Assembly (NCBI GenBank): GCA_035441325.1
Contig: DAOROA010000012.1
Coordinates: 20,022 to 84,021 of the forward strand
DNA length: 64,000 bases
Direction: 5' to 3'
Source of the DNA: Competibacter_A sp002352125
GTDB lineage: Bacteria > Pseudomonadota > Gammaproteobacteria > Competibacterales > Competibacteraceae
The translations under genes and the position numbers were made by a program. The notes below the pieces were generated by a model that did not search any database, was not told the origin of the DNA, and was given only the letters and a program-made list of their open reading frames with translations. Numbering within the stretch: position 1 is the stretch's first letter; the number at the start of each line of letters is the position of its first letter. Shown here one piece after another: positions 51,077-60,912 of this stretch.

Positions 51077-54000
51077 ATGCCGATTCGTGATATGGAACGC
51101 CTCGACCCGCTTTACACGCCCCTGAGCGGCTTCAATCTGATCGAAGCCAGCGCCGGCACCGGTAAGACCTACACCATCACCGCTTTGTACGTGCGGCTGG
51201 TGGTGGAGGCGGCGATTCCGGTCAACCGCATCCTGGTGGTGACCTACACCAACGCCGCCACCAAGGAACTGCGCGACCGCATCCGCGAGCGACTGGTGCA
51301 AATCCGCTCCGCTTTCCTGCGTGGCCGCGCCGCCGAACACGACGATCTCGCCGTGCGGTTGCTGGATTTGATGGCGGACCGGGAGATCGCCATCCGCCGG
51401 CTGACCAACGCCGCACGCGGGTTCGACGAGGCCGCCATCTTCACCATTCACGGCTTCTGCAAGCGGGTGCTCGGCGATAACGCCTTCGAGAGCGGTCTGT
51501 CGTTCGAGACCGAACTGATGGCCGATACCGGCGACCTGTTAGGGGAAATCGTCGACGATTTTTGGCGGCGGGAGTTTTACACCGCTTCGCCGCTGGTGGT
51601 GCGCTATTTTCTGGACGAGGACTACAGCCCGGAGAAACTGCTCGGCCAGATCGAGCGCCATCTGGGCAAGCCGTATCTGCAAGTGGTCACGCCGAACGGG
51701 GAAGCGGACGGCGCGGCGCTCGAAGGGGCGTTCGTCGCCGCGTTCCGGCAGGCCCGCGATCTCTGGTTGCAGGATCGCGCCAGGATCGAAGACTTGTTGC
51801 TGAAATCGCCCAGCCTCAACCGGAAGAGCTATGGCCTGAAATCCATTCCCGGCTGGCTGGAAGCGATGGATAGCTATCTGACGGCGGAGGCGCCGAAGCT
51901 GGTGCTGTTCGAGAAGTTCGCGCAATTCACCACCGCCAAGCTGCAAACCTCGGTCAACAAGGGCAAAGCCGCACCCCGACATCCGTTCTTCGATGCGTGC
52001 GAGACGCTGAAAACCGCCTGCGAGGCGCTCGCCACGTATTGCCGCCATCAAATTCCGGTCAAGCTGCTGGCCTATTGCAACGCCGAGCTGGCGGTCCGCA
52101 AGCGACGGCAACAGGTGCAGTCCTACGACGATTTGCTGCTCGATCTGCACGAGGTGCTAAACAGCCCCCGGCAAGGTGCGGCGCTGGTCGAAACCCTGCA
52201 TCGCCGCTATGCCGCCGCCCTGATCGACGAATTCCAGGACACCGATCCGGTGCAGTACGCTATCTTCCGGCGCATTTACGCCGGTACGCACAAGCCGGTG
52301 TTCCTGGTGGGCGACCCCAAACAAGCCATCTACAGCTTCCGGGGCGCGGATATTTTCGCTTACCTGAGCGCCCGCCAGGATACCCGCCAACACTACACGC
52401 TCGACGTGAACTGGCGTTCCGATCCGCGCCTGTTGACGGCCTTGAACGCCGTGTTCGGCGCAGTCCGGGAGCGGCCGTTCCTGTTCGACGGCATTCCGTT
52501 CCACGATGCGGTTCCGGCCGAAGGAAAACAGCACGAACCGTTGTCGATTCGAGGGCGGCCGGAGCCGCCGTTGCACGTCTGGTGGCTGGAATCTGGCGGC
52601 GACAAACCGATGGGCAAGGGGGTGGCCAGCGACTTGGCCGCACGGGCGACGGCCGCCGAAGTTGCCCGGCTGCTCAATTTGGGCGCGCGCCAACAAGCCT
52701 ACATCGGCAATCGGCCGCTGGCGGGCGGCGATGTCGCCGTACTGGTGCGCAGCCATCGGCAAGGGCGTTCGATCCGCGACCAGTTGTTGCGGCTGGGTGT
52801 GCCCAGCGTCCAGCACGCCGACGACAGCGTGTTCGTTTCGGACGAAGCGTTGCAACTGGAATGGTTGCTGGCGGCGGTGGCAGAGCCGGGCGACGAAGGC
52901 CGGGTGCGAACGGCGTTGGCATCCGATCTGTTCGGATTGAGCGGCGAAGAGCTGTACCGGTTGCGCGAGGACGAGCAAGCGTGGGCGCGGTGGCTGGAAC
53001 GCTTGCAGGATGACCGGGAGTTGTGGCGGGAACACGGTTTTATGCGGTTTTTCCGCGCCTGGCTGATCGGGGAGGGGGTGCCGCAACGGTTGCTGGCTTT
53101 CCGCGACGGCGAGCGGCGCTTGACCAACTTGCTGCACCTGGCCGAACTGCTGCACGTCGCCAGCCGCGCCCATCCCAGCCTGGCCGGGTTGCTCAAGTGG
53201 CTCGGCGAACGGCGGCGCGTGCCGGCCAACCAAGACGAAGAGCAACAGTTGCGGTTGGAGAGCGACGAAAATCTGGTGCGGATCGTCACCGTTCACAAGA
53301 GCAAGGGGCTGGAGTATCCGGTGGTGTTTTGTCCGTTTCTGTGGGACGGACGATTGCGTGACGACGGGAAAAACAACGAGGTGTTGCTGTACCACGATCC
53401 CGGCGATCCGCGCCGCACCGTCCTTGCCGTCGGCGTGGGCGAGGACGATCCGGCCCGGCAGCACGCTCGCCGCGAGGCGATGGCCGAAAGCCTGCGGTTG
53501 TGCTACGTCGCCTTAACTCGCGCCAAGCAGCGCTGTTATCTGATCTGGGGCAAGATCAAGGATGCCGAAACCGCGCCGCCCGCGTGGCTGTTGCACCATC
53601 CGCCGGTGGTCGGCCCCTCGCAGGACGCGCTGCAAGTCACCGGGCAGCGTTTTAGAGACGCGACGCCGGAAGTGTTGCGCGGCGATCTGCAAAGGGCGTT
53701 CGCGGCGGCGGGCGAAGCGGTCGTCATCGAACCGTTGCCTCGGGAACCGGGCCAGCGTTACCAACCGCCGGCCACGGCGGAACCCGAACCGGCGGCGCGC
53801 GTTTTCGGCGGATCGCTGTCCGAGACTTGGCGGGTCGGCAGCTTCACCGCGCTGGTCGCCGGCCAATCGGTCGAAATGCCCGATTACGACATGGTTGCCG
53901 CCGTTCCCGTCGTCGAACCCGAACCCGTCGTTGCGGCTCCTGTGCGAGATGTCTTCTCTTTTCCGCGCGGCGCCCGGGCGGGAACTTGCCTGCACGCGGT

Positions 54001-54682
54001 TTTCGAGCGGCTGGATTTCGCTCAGCACGACCGGGCACGGCTGGAGGAGTTGGTAAACCGGACTCTGGCCGATCACGGGTTGGATGCGACGGTTTGGACG
54101 CCGGTGGTCGCGGACATGGTGGATCGGGTGTTGGCGACGCCGTTGGACGAAACCGGAGTGCGGCTGGCGAATGTCGCGCCAGATCGGCGGCTCATCGAAT
54201 TGGAGTTCTATTATCCGCTGGCGCAGTTGCGCGCCGATGGGTTGCGGCGGGTGCTGGAACGACACGGTTATGCGGCTGGCCCGTTCCGGGAGCTGATCGA
54301 AAGTTTGGAATTCAGCCCCTTGCGCGGTTACATGAAGGGCTTTATCGATTTGGTGTTCGAGGCCGATGGGCGGTTCTATCTGGTGGATTACAAATCCAAC
54401 TGGCTGGGCGCCGAACCGGCGGCCTACCGGCGGACGCGGCTGGACGAGGCGATGGCCCGCGAATCTTACGTGCTGCAATATCTGATTTACGTCGTAGCCC
54501 TGCACCGCTATCTGCGTTTGCGGCTGCTGGATTACGACTACGAGCGGCATTTCGGCGGCGTGTTCTATCTGTTCCTGCGCGGCATGAGCCCGGAGCTGGG
54601 GGCCGATTGCGGCGTGTTCCGCGACCGGCCCACGCCGGCGCTGGTGGATGCGCTGGATGTTTTGATGGCAACCGGCGCATGA
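51077..54682 (+). CDS. recB: Exodeoxyribonuclease V subunit beta (RecB)
   Basis: 1201 residues. Helicase Walker A FNLIEASAGTGKTYTITAL near residue 16, motif II LIDEFQDTDPVQY near 380, motif IV-VI regions (VTVHKSKGLEYPVVFCPF, LCYVALTRAKQRCYLIWG), and C-terminal nuclease domain with GFIDLVFEADGRFYLVDYKSN (about 1090-1112). It unwinds DNA 3'-5' and cleaves near Chi. ATG at 51077 begins 70 bases after the toxin pair; a second Met at residue 6 is possible. Confidence 0.96.
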   Translation: MPIRDMERLDPLYTPLSGFNLIEASAGTGKTYTITALYVRLVVEAAIPVNRILVVTYTNAATKELRDRIRERLVQIRSAFLRGRAAEHDDLAVRLLDLMADREIAIRRLTNAARGFDEAAIFTIHGFCKRVLGDNAFESGLSFETELMADTGDLLGEIVDDFWRREFYTASPLVVRYFLDEDYSPEKLLGQIERHLGKPYLQVVTPNGEADGAALEGAFVAAFRQARDLWLQDRARIEDLLLKSPSLNRKSYGLKSIPGWLEAMDSYLTAEAPKLVLFEKFAQFTTAKLQTSVNKGKAAPRHPFFDACETLKTACEALATYCRHQIPVKLLAYCNAELAVRKRRQQVQSYDDLLLDLHEVLNSPRQGAALVETLHRRYAAALIDEFQDTDPVQYAIFRRIYAGTHKPVFLVGDPKQAIYSFRGADIFAYLSARQDTRQHYTLDVNWRSDPRLLTALNAVFGAVRERPFLFDGIPFHDAVPAEGKQHEPLSIRGRPEPPLHVWWLESGGDKPMGKGVASDLAARATAAEVARLLNLGARQQAYIGNRPLAGGDVAVLVRSHRQGRSIRDQLLRLGVPSVQHADDSVFVSDEALQLEWLLAAVAEPGDEGRVRTALASDLFGLSGEELYRLREDEQAWARWLERLQDDRELWREHGFMRFFRAWLIGEGVPQRLLAFRDGERRLTNLLHLAELLHVASRAHPSLAGLLKWLGERRRVPANQDEEQQLRLESDENLVRIVTVHKSKGLEYPVVFCPFLWDGRLRDDGKNNEVLLYHDPGDPRRTVLAVGVGEDDPARQHARREAMAESLRLCYVALTRAKQRCYLIWGKIKDAETAPPAWLLHHPPVVGPSQDALQVTGQRFRDATPEVLRGDLQRAFAAAGEAVVIEPLPREPGQRYQPPATAEPEPAARVFGGSLSETWRVGSFTALVAGQSVEMPDYDMVAAVPVVEPEPVVAAPVRDVFSFPRGARAGTCLHAVFERLDFAQHDRARLEELVNRTLADHGLDATVWTPVVADMVDRVLATPLDETGVRLANVAPDRRLIELEFYYPLAQLRADGLRRVLERHGYAAGPFRELIESLEFSPLRGYMKGFIDLVFEADGRFYLVDYKSNWLGAEPAAYRRTRLDEAMARESYVLQYLIYVVALHRYLRLRLLDYDYERHFGGVFYLFLRGMSPELGADCGVFRDRPTPALVDALDVLMATGA

Positions 54683-54731
54683 ATCCGGCCGGTCTCGCTA
54701 CCGGTTCGCCGGGCTGCGTTGCCGTTCGCTT

Positions 54732-55742
54732 TTAGAGGACGAATGCTTCCCGAATCGACACCCACCCGATCAGATCGCGTTGCTTGCCGTTGATGGTGAA
54801 TTCCCAGTTATCGAGGCGCCACGGGTATTCGGCATTGGAATTCTTTTTGAAAGTCCGCTTGTTCCGGATCGTCCACCACCCGTGGCTGTGACCGTCTTTT
54901 TGGCCACCGTCGATCGTGGTCCATCTCATTTCTTCGGCGGTGACCAGCGGCGCCTCTTCGATGATGCCGACATGGCCGGAATCGGTCACTTTGCCGAAAG
55001 GGGTAAGGCTGATGAAAAACAGGTCTCCGGGTTGGGGGGACACGGACACGGGTTTGCTGGCTAGATCTTTTTTGGTGGTCGATACCCAGCCCTTGCCGGA
55101 AACTTTGTAGTTATCGTAATTCAAGCCCATGCTGCGGATCATGTGGGGCGGATTGGTCGGTTTTTTGCCCAGTTTTTCGTCGGTCATCCGTTTGTCGCCG
55201 GCGGCAACCAGGATCGCGCGGAGAAACAGAGCGCAGGTGGTGCCTCCCGGTTGCGTGGTCTTCAGCGCGGTTTTGTAGTCGATGCGGGCATTCAGGCTGA
55301 ACAGGTTGACCTGCCGGTCTCCGGTTGGGGAACATCGAATGTGCGAGCGGGCCAAGGCAAGGATTCGCTCGGCCGGAGCCAGGTTCATGACCTCGGGATA
55401 AAAGAAGCCCTGGACGGGCGGGCCGTAAGCATCCTGTTCGGGCAACTGCTTGACGATAAAGGCGCGCGCCTGATCGTAGTCGCTCATCGCGTCGCCTTCG
55501 GTCAGTTGCGCGACGCCGAAGGCAGGATATTGCGGCATGTCCAGCATGACCGCCACGGTCAGGATGCCGGCCAGCCGGTCCCGCCCCGACAGGCGTGCGT
55601 CCTGGTGCAGCTTCGAAAGGGTGCCGCTGGGTAATTGCAGCGCGGCTCGCCGCACTTCCGGCAGAACCTCTTGAATGGGCATTTTGGCTACCGCCGCGCG
55701 CAATTCGGAAATTTTGTTTTGGTTGATGAGGTCTGTCAGCAT
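54732..55742 (-). CDS. Putative cysteine peptidase/amidase-like protein (NlpC/CHAP-like)
   Basis: 336 residues, not assigned to a named family. A Cys in PGGTTCALFLRAIL (near residue 168), PQPGDLFFISL, and a His in SGHVGIIEE (near 256) are spaced as in NlpC/P60 or CHAP hydrolases. The N-terminal 150 residues are helical (LINQNKISELRAAVAKMPIQ). No signal peptide is obvious. It runs opposite to recB and recD and breaks the usual recB-recD order. Role could be wall-related or effector-like; the sequence does not decide. Confidence 0.5.
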   Translation of the reverse strand: MLTDLINQNKISELRAAVAKMPIQEVLPEVRRAALQLPSGTLSKLHQDARLSGRDRLAGILTVAVMLDMPQYPAFGVAQLTEGDAMSDYDQARAFIVKQLPEQDAYGPPVQGFFYPEVMNLAPAERILALARSHIRCSPTGDRQVNLFSLNARIDYKTALKTTQPGGTTCALFLRAILVAAGDKRMTDEKLGKKPTNPPHMIRSMGLNYDNYKVSGKGWVSTTKKDLASKPVSVSPQPGDLFFISLTPFGKVTDSGHVGIIEEAPLVTAEEMRWTTIDGGQKDGHSHGWWTIRNKRTFKKNSNAEYPWRLDNWEFTINGKQRDLIGWVSIREAFVL

Positions 55743-56025
55743 GGTTTCCCCCGAGGTGGTCGCAAGTTTTTCGATGGTCTGATCGAATGGATCGTTTTCG
55801 GTCGAGCCGGCCGAATAGCGCGCCCTGCGTTCTTGTGGGCGACATTGTTACGGATAAGTAGCATTATCCATGCCATAGCCAGTTCATTGGTTTTCGTTGT
55901 ATGACAGTGCCGAAAGCCAAACAAAAGCGGCCAGCGGCAAACCATTTTGACCTTTTGACCTGTTCAGTTTGCCCATTGGTTGCGGCAAGCTATCTTTCGA
56001 CGACCGCAAGCGTTTGGAAGCAATC

Positions 56026-57972
56026 GTGATCTCGACGGAACATTTCGATTCGAACGACCCGCTGCCGATTTTGTACGATCTCGGCCTGTTGACCGACCTG
56101 GACCTGCATTTCGCCCGGTTCGTGAACCGGCTGGCCGGCGGCGAACTTTCCGAGAGCTTTCCTCGCCCGGTGGCAGAGACATTGGGGGCGAGGGAATCGC
56201 TGGAACTGGCGGCGGCGTTGGCCAGCCACGCCACCGGCCAGGGCGACATTTGCGTGAACCTGCGCCAATGGGCGTGGCGCTGGAACGCGGGCGCGACCGA
56301 GTCCACCCCTTTCGCGCCGCCACCCATCGGCGATTGGCTGGAAATTTTGCGTTCCAGTCCCGTGGTGGGCCGGCCAGGCGAACGTCATCCCTTGATTCTC
56401 GACCGGCGGGGCCGCTTGTATCTGTACCGCTATTGGGGATACGAGCGACAGTTGGCCGACGATCTGCTTCAGCGAGCGAGCGCGGACCCGGACGAAGTGG
56501 ACGAAGCGCAGTTGCGCGCCGATCTCGACCGGCTGTTTCCCCATCCTCCGCAATTGATCGGGCCGGACTGGCAGAAGGTGGCGGCAGCGGTGGCGGCGCT
56601 GAAGCGGATTTGCGTGATCTCCGGCGGTCCGGGCACCGGCAAGACCAGCACCGTGCTGCGCATTCTGGCGCTGCTGAGCGGACAAGCGGGCGGGCGACCG
56701 CTGCGCGTCGCGCTGGCCGCGCCGACCGGCAAGGCGGCGGCGCGCTTGCAGGAGTCGATTCGGGCCGCTAAGCCAGGATTGGGGTTGGAGCCGCAGCAAG
56801 CGGTGCAAATCCCCGAGGAAGCGTCCACCTTGCACCGCCTGCTCGGCGGCCGGCCGGATTCGGTGTATTTCCGCCACGACCGCGACAATCCGCTGCCGCT
56901 GGATGTGCTGGTGGTGGACGAGGTATCGATGGTCGGCTTGGCGCTGATGGCCAAGACCGTCGATGCGTTGCCGCCGGAAGCGCGGTTGATTCTGCTGGGC
57001 GACAAGGATCAGTTGGCTTCGGTGGAGGCGGGATCGGTGTTGGGCGAAATGTGCGCCGGGGCTGGCCGGTTTTCGCCGGCGTTCCAGGCGCGGCTGGCGC
57101 GATTGACCGGCGAAGCGTTGCCGGGCGGCCGGGAAGCGATTTCGCCGCTGGTCGATGCCATCGTGTTGTTGCGGCACAGCTTCCGGTTCGGTGCGACCAG
57201 CGGTATCGGCGCGTTGGCGCGGGCGGTGAACAAGGGCAGATCGGCGGCGGCGATGGCGTTGTTGGCGGACGCCGAATTCCGGGATATCGATTGGCAACGG
57301 CTGGCCGATCCTGCCGATTTGGCGGGGCGGTTGGCGGAGCCGGTGACGGCCGGGTTCGCGTCCTATCTGCGAGCGGCGCGGGAACGGGCCGAACCAGCGG
57401 CGGTGTTCGGGGAATTCGGCCGTTTTCGGGTGTTGGCGGCGCTGCGCGGCGGGCCGTTTGGCGTGGAGGCGTTGAATCGGTTGTGCGAAACGGCGTTGCA
57501 CGGCCGGGGGCTGATCGATGAACGGCAGGCTTGGTATGTCGGCCGGCCGGTGATGATCGTGCGCAACGATTACAACCTGCGGTTGTTCAACGGCGATATC
57601 GGGATCACGTTAGCCGACCCGGACGAACCGGAGCGGGTCAAGGTGTTTTTCCTGGGCAGCGACGGGACGTTGCGGAGTTTTGCGCCAGCGCGCTTGCCGG
57701 AGCACGAGACCGTTTACGCGATGACGGTGCACAAGAGCCAGGGCTCGGAGTTCGAGCGGATTTTGGTGGTGACGCCGAACGAGCCGTCGCCGGTATTGAG
57801 CCGCGAGCTGGTGTACACGGCGCTGACGCGGGCCAAGCAGCACGCGAGTTTTTATGGCGTGCCAGAGGTGTTCGCGGCGGCGGTGGAGCGGCGGTTGCGG
57901 CGCTCGTCGGGCTTGCGAGATCGGCTGTGGGTGGAGCCGAGAGCGAGAGGGAATCCACAACCTCAATTTTAG
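56026..57972 (+). CDS. recD: Exodeoxyribonuclease V subunit alpha (RecD)
   Basis: 648 residues from GTG at 56026 with GGAAG five bases upstream; the N-terminal LLTDLDLHFARFVNRLAGG matches RecD starts. A TTG at 55969 would add 19 residues. 5'-3' helicase with Walker A CVISGGPGTGKTSTVLRI, Walker B VLVVDEVSMVGLALM, and TVHKSQGSEFERILV plus YTALTRAKQHASF near the C terminus. The 283 bases upstream (55743-56025) hold no gene I can support. Confidence 0.95.
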   Translation: MISTEHFDSNDPLPILYDLGLLTDLDLHFARFVNRLAGGELSESFPRPVAETLGARESLELAAALASHATGQGDICVNLRQWAWRWNAGATESTPFAPPPIGDWLEILRSSPVVGRPGERHPLILDRRGRLYLYRYWGYERQLADDLLQRASADPDEVDEAQLRADLDRLFPHPPQLIGPDWQKVAAAVAALKRICVISGGPGTGKTSTVLRILALLSGQAGGRPLRVALAAPTGKAAARLQESIRAAKPGLGLEPQQAVQIPEEASTLHRLLGGRPDSVYFRHDRDNPLPLDVLVVDEVSMVGLALMAKTVDALPPEARLILLGDKDQLASVEAGSVLGEMCAGAGRFSPAFQARLARLTGEALPGGREAISPLVDAIVLLRHSFRFGATSGIGALARAVNKGRSAAAMALLADAEFRDIDWQRLADPADLAGRLAEPVTAGFASYLRAARERAEPAAVFGEFGRFRVLAALRGGPFGVEALNRLCETALHGRGLIDERQAWYVGRPVMIVRNDYNLRLFNGDIGITLADPDEPERVKVFFLGSDGTLRSFAPARLPEHETVYAMTVHKSQGSEFERILVVTPNEPSPVLSRELVYTALTRAKQHASFYGVPEVFAAAVERRLRRSSGLRDRLWVEPRARGNPQPQF

Positions 57973-58132
57973 ATGGCCTTGATTGATTGGGATGGCGGCA
58001 ACAAAAAATTTTCGAGTCTTGCATCCAAACTTTATCTGGTTCCGTAATTCAGGGTGTGAATCGGGTTGTTCCGATTTCAATCCGGCTTTTAAGAGCGCCG
58101 GAACATTCGAGCCATTTTTTGAGGAGATAAAT

Positions 58133-59158
58133 ATGGAACCATTTAATTCCGCCAGGGGAATATCGCGTTCAGTAAATAGGGGACAATCAAATCACACCAG
58201 GAGAATATCTAGTCCAGCAAATATGCAACGGCTCATTCCAACTGAGAGAATGCCGAATCCAGTTGCTGGACATGCTATTCAAAACAAATTCAGGGAAAAG
58301 ATTAAAATAGGAATGGTTCCTACGAAAGTGGTTAAAAAAGGCACTTATGTTGACCGAACCATACCGCGTGATCTGGCTTTCCAGCTTTGCCATCAGATGA
58401 AGTTCTCTCTGCCTTTTTCGCTGAATAAATTGATGTCGTGCAATCCTAAAGGACATACGGGCGACAATAACCGATTCAATGGATTAAATAACGATGACAC
58501 TCCTGGAGAGCATGCGACTTATCAAAGCATAGTTTTCCCCAAGTTCGGTGCGGCGCCAGGTATGGTTGCGGAATTAAGGCATTATGGAAAAAAAAGAATA
58601 GAAACAGCCCCAATCATTCAGCCAGGTCAATATACTCGCTCGCGCTTGGTGGGTAAGAATAATCCTGCCTTTGCATTTTTGGATCGAATAGTACTTAGAG
58701 CTGTAATACCTGAAGATATCGTGGTTGTTAATTTAAATTTTTTTGATGAAGATGTATTAAAGTTTATTAAAAGCTTTTCTCAAGAAATACAATCTGAACT
58801 AAGCGCGCTAAAATGTCCGAGCTTTGATAAAGCGTTATTTCTTCCAGATGATCATAGCGTATCGCGTCCAATTGGTAACCTCGTTCTCGAACAAGATGAA
58901 TTTGCCGGCTTACTTGCCACTTCGGCGCGGGATGATTTGATTGAAGAAGGACCGTGGAAGAGATTTGAGCAAAATCTCGTACTCAAAGCAGATCCTACCG
59001 CTCCCAGTCCGTTTTTAGCTCTATCTTCAGTCTTCTTTTTTGAGCATAAAGATGGGAAAGCGCGTTTTTATTCGAGAAAACCGGATGAAGTGGTTTCTTC
59101 CTTCTTGGAAGAGTCGCAGGCCAAAGAAGATTCTAGCGATCCTACAAGCAAGGTATGA
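58133..59158 (+). CDS. Orphan protein of unknown function
   Basis: 341 residues, not recognised. ATG at 58133 has GAGGAG at 58121-58126, a better start than the longer ORF from 57983. The N-terminal 50 residues are basic and Ser/Asn/Arg-rich (RGISRSVNRGQSNHTRRI), the middle has RTIPRDLAFQLCHQMKFSLPF, and a C-terminal acidic tail ends EDSSDPTSKV. No membrane segments. Codon use is AT-rich next to the GC-rich recD, suggesting recent acquisition. Placed between recD and a methylase remnant. Confidence 0.6.
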   Translation: MEPFNSARGISRSVNRGQSNHTRRISSPANMQRLIPTERMPNPVAGHAIQNKFREKIKIGMVPTKVVKKGTYVDRTIPRDLAFQLCHQMKFSLPFSLNKLMSCNPKGHTGDNNRFNGLNNDDTPGEHATYQSIVFPKFGAAPGMVAELRHYGKKRIETAPIIQPGQYTRSRLVGKNNPAFAFLDRIVLRAVIPEDIVVVNLNFFDEDVLKFIKSFSQEIQSELSALKCPSFDKALFLPDDHSVSRPIGNLVLEQDEFAGLLATSARDDLIEEGPWKRFEQNLVLKADPTAPSPFLALSSVFFFEHKDGKARFYSRKPDEVVSSFLEESQAKEDSSDPTSKV

Positions 59159-59237
59159 AGCTGACCGCTAAGATTCGGCCAATCAAATTCAATTAGGTCG
59201 CTGTGGAGCGCAATCGTCAATACACGCCCGGTAATTC

Positions 59238-59564
59238 TCATCCAGTGCCGGCCGCAACAAAACTAGCGCCGCGATTCGGCGGGCCATCCAGGTAAACCGG
59301 GCGCGGCTTGCCTTGGGTGATGCCGGGCAGCGAAGTTTCGGTATCCAGCAGGGCGGCGATTTGCCGGCCCAGTTCGGCGGAAGCCAGTAGCCGTTCTCGC
59401 GTGGCGGGCGGCGGAATACGCGGCCAGTCCTGTTTCAATGCCCCGGCGTTGTGGCGCGATAAGCGGGGCGTGCAGAATGGCGACTACGAGGTTCCCTTGA
59501 CGCCGCCACCCGTGGCGCGCACGTCGGCCAGAGCGGCGAAATAGGTTTCGGCGGGGGATTTCAT
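59238..59564 (-). pseudogene. Deletion remnant of an N-6 DNA methylase (type ISP/Eco57I-like)
   Basis: Two fragments of one gene remain. The start MKSPAETYFAALADVRATGG (59564 downward) matches the N terminus of large restriction-linked N-6 methylases. A second stretch ending at the 59238 stop reads QDWPRIPPPATRERLLASAEL and AALLDTETSLPGITQGKP, which belongs to the C-terminal target-recognition end of the same family. Stop codons and frame changes separate them, so nearly the whole catalytic body is gone. The start overlaps the YjdF stop. Confidence 0.6.
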
Positions 59565-60229
59565 CGCTCTTCGAGCAGCGGCGCGGATTGCGCCTCATCG
59601 ATCCGTTCGTCGCCGGTCAGGCGCTCGATCTGGCGGTCGTGGAGGCGGGAAAAAAACAGCAATGCAGTGCTGCCACCGATCAACGCCAGAAACATATCGG
59701 ATTGCGTGTCCCAAGGATCGCCCTGGGTGCCCAGAAACTCGTCGGCCCCCTGACCGAGAATCAGCGCGGCGGCCCATTCGATCAGTTCGTACAATGCGCT
59801 AATCGCCAAGATGATCGACAGAACCACGAACGCCAACATCTTCCGGCCCCGCACGAACCGGCCGCGAACCAGGATTTCCCGCGCCACCAGCGCCGGTACG
59901 AAACCTTGAAAGAAATGGCCGATCTTGTCGTAAGGATTGCGGCTCAAATCCAGCCAATCGGCCAGATAAAAACCGAGCGGCACGCGGGCGTAGCTGTAGG
60001 CGCCGCCGAGCATGAGCACCAAGGCATGAAGAAAGATGAAAAAATACAATAAATTGGTCAGCGGAAAGCGGTGATAGGTCGCCCAGAGCACCGGCAGGGC
60101 GATCACCACAGGAAACACTTCCAGCATCCAGGTGGTGCGGTCGAACGGTCGAAGACCCGACAGTACTAGCAAGATCACCAGAACGAAGACGGCGAAAACA
60201 AGCGTTTGGGATCGTCGTATGTGCATCAT
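59561..60229 (-). CDS. YjdF/DUF2238-like inner-membrane protein
   Basis: About 222 residues. Six hydrophobic segments (for example LVFAVFVLVILLVLSGL, VVIALPVLWATY, LLYFFIFLHALVLMLGGAY, FVVLSIILAISALYELIEW) and the conserved DKIGHFFQGFVPALVARE and DPWDTQSDMFLALIG elements of DUF2238. Its function is uncertain. The start may be ATG 60229 (used here) or GTG 60244. Its stop overlaps the start of the methylase remnant. Confidence 0.8.
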   Translation of the reverse strand: MMHIRRSQTLVFAVFVLVILLVLSGLRPFDRTTWMLEVFPVVIALPVLWATYHRFPLTNLLYFFIFLHALVLMLGGAYSYARVPLGFYLADWLDLSRNPYDKIGHFFQGFVPALVAREILVRGRFVRGRKMLAFVVLSIILAISALYELIEWAAALILGQGADEFLGTQGDPWDTQSDMFLALIGGSTALLFFSRLHDRQIERLTGDERIDEAQSAPLLEER

Positions 60230-60278
60230 GGTAAAATTGCCCACAGGTTCTGCGAGGGAATCACTTCAGGAGATCGCC

Positions 60279-60614
60279 ATGATCGTAACATTTCACAGCG
60301 ACGCATATGCCGATATCATGATGTTTGGCGACATAGCCATTCAATTGCTCAAGCTGATGGGCCACAGCGGGACCGTGCCGGGCGCTCTACTGGCCGAGGA
60401 TGTTCCCGAAGCGCTGGCCAACTTGAAGAAAGCAATCACCGACGACAAGGCCAGAGCTGCGGCGATGCCGAAACCGGAAAAGACGAAGGAAAACGATGAT
60501 CGAGACGATGACGACCAGGAACCGCCGGTTCAATTGGCACATCGCGCTTTACCGCTGATCGAACTGCTTGCGGCTTCGGCGGCGGCGAAGTGCAACGTAA
60601 TGTGGGATCGATAG
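60279..60614 (+). CDS. DUF1840 protein
   Basis: 111 residues starting MIVTFHSDAYADIMMFGDIA, ending with a LAHRALPLIELLAAS helix; the middle is a charged linker (PKPEKTKENDDRDDDDQEP). This is the DUF1840 pattern of proteobacteria; function is unknown. CAGGAGAT precedes the ATG. It is divergent from YjdF. The 298-base gap to rpsL holds no gene I can support and should carry the str-operon promoter. Confidence 0.85.
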   Translation: MIVTFHSDAYADIMMFGDIAIQLLKLMGHSGTVPGALLAEDVPEALANLKKAITDDKARAAAMPKPEKTKENDDRDDDDQEPPVQLAHRALPLIELLAASAAAKCNVMWDR

Positions 60615-60912
60615 CCGGGGTTTCGGCTAAGGCGCTCGAAGCCGGTCGATTCGGTTGGCGCCAGTCGGCTGCGGCCAATGCTGGCGCTTGCGGGCGGTGT
60701 TGGGCGCAGAATCGCGACAAACCGGCAAATCCGGCATTTTACGGTTGGCGGGCCGGAAAGCGAGCGATCATCCGATTTTGCCGTGCCAGCCGAACTTGAC
60801 ATAAGTAGCTTGCCTGCCTATAGTTCCGCCTCTTTGCAAACCCGGACGTTCGACTAGCGCAGGCCCGCTGCCGGGTTCACCAAATTTCAAAGCTCGATTG
60901 GAGTAGGGGGCA

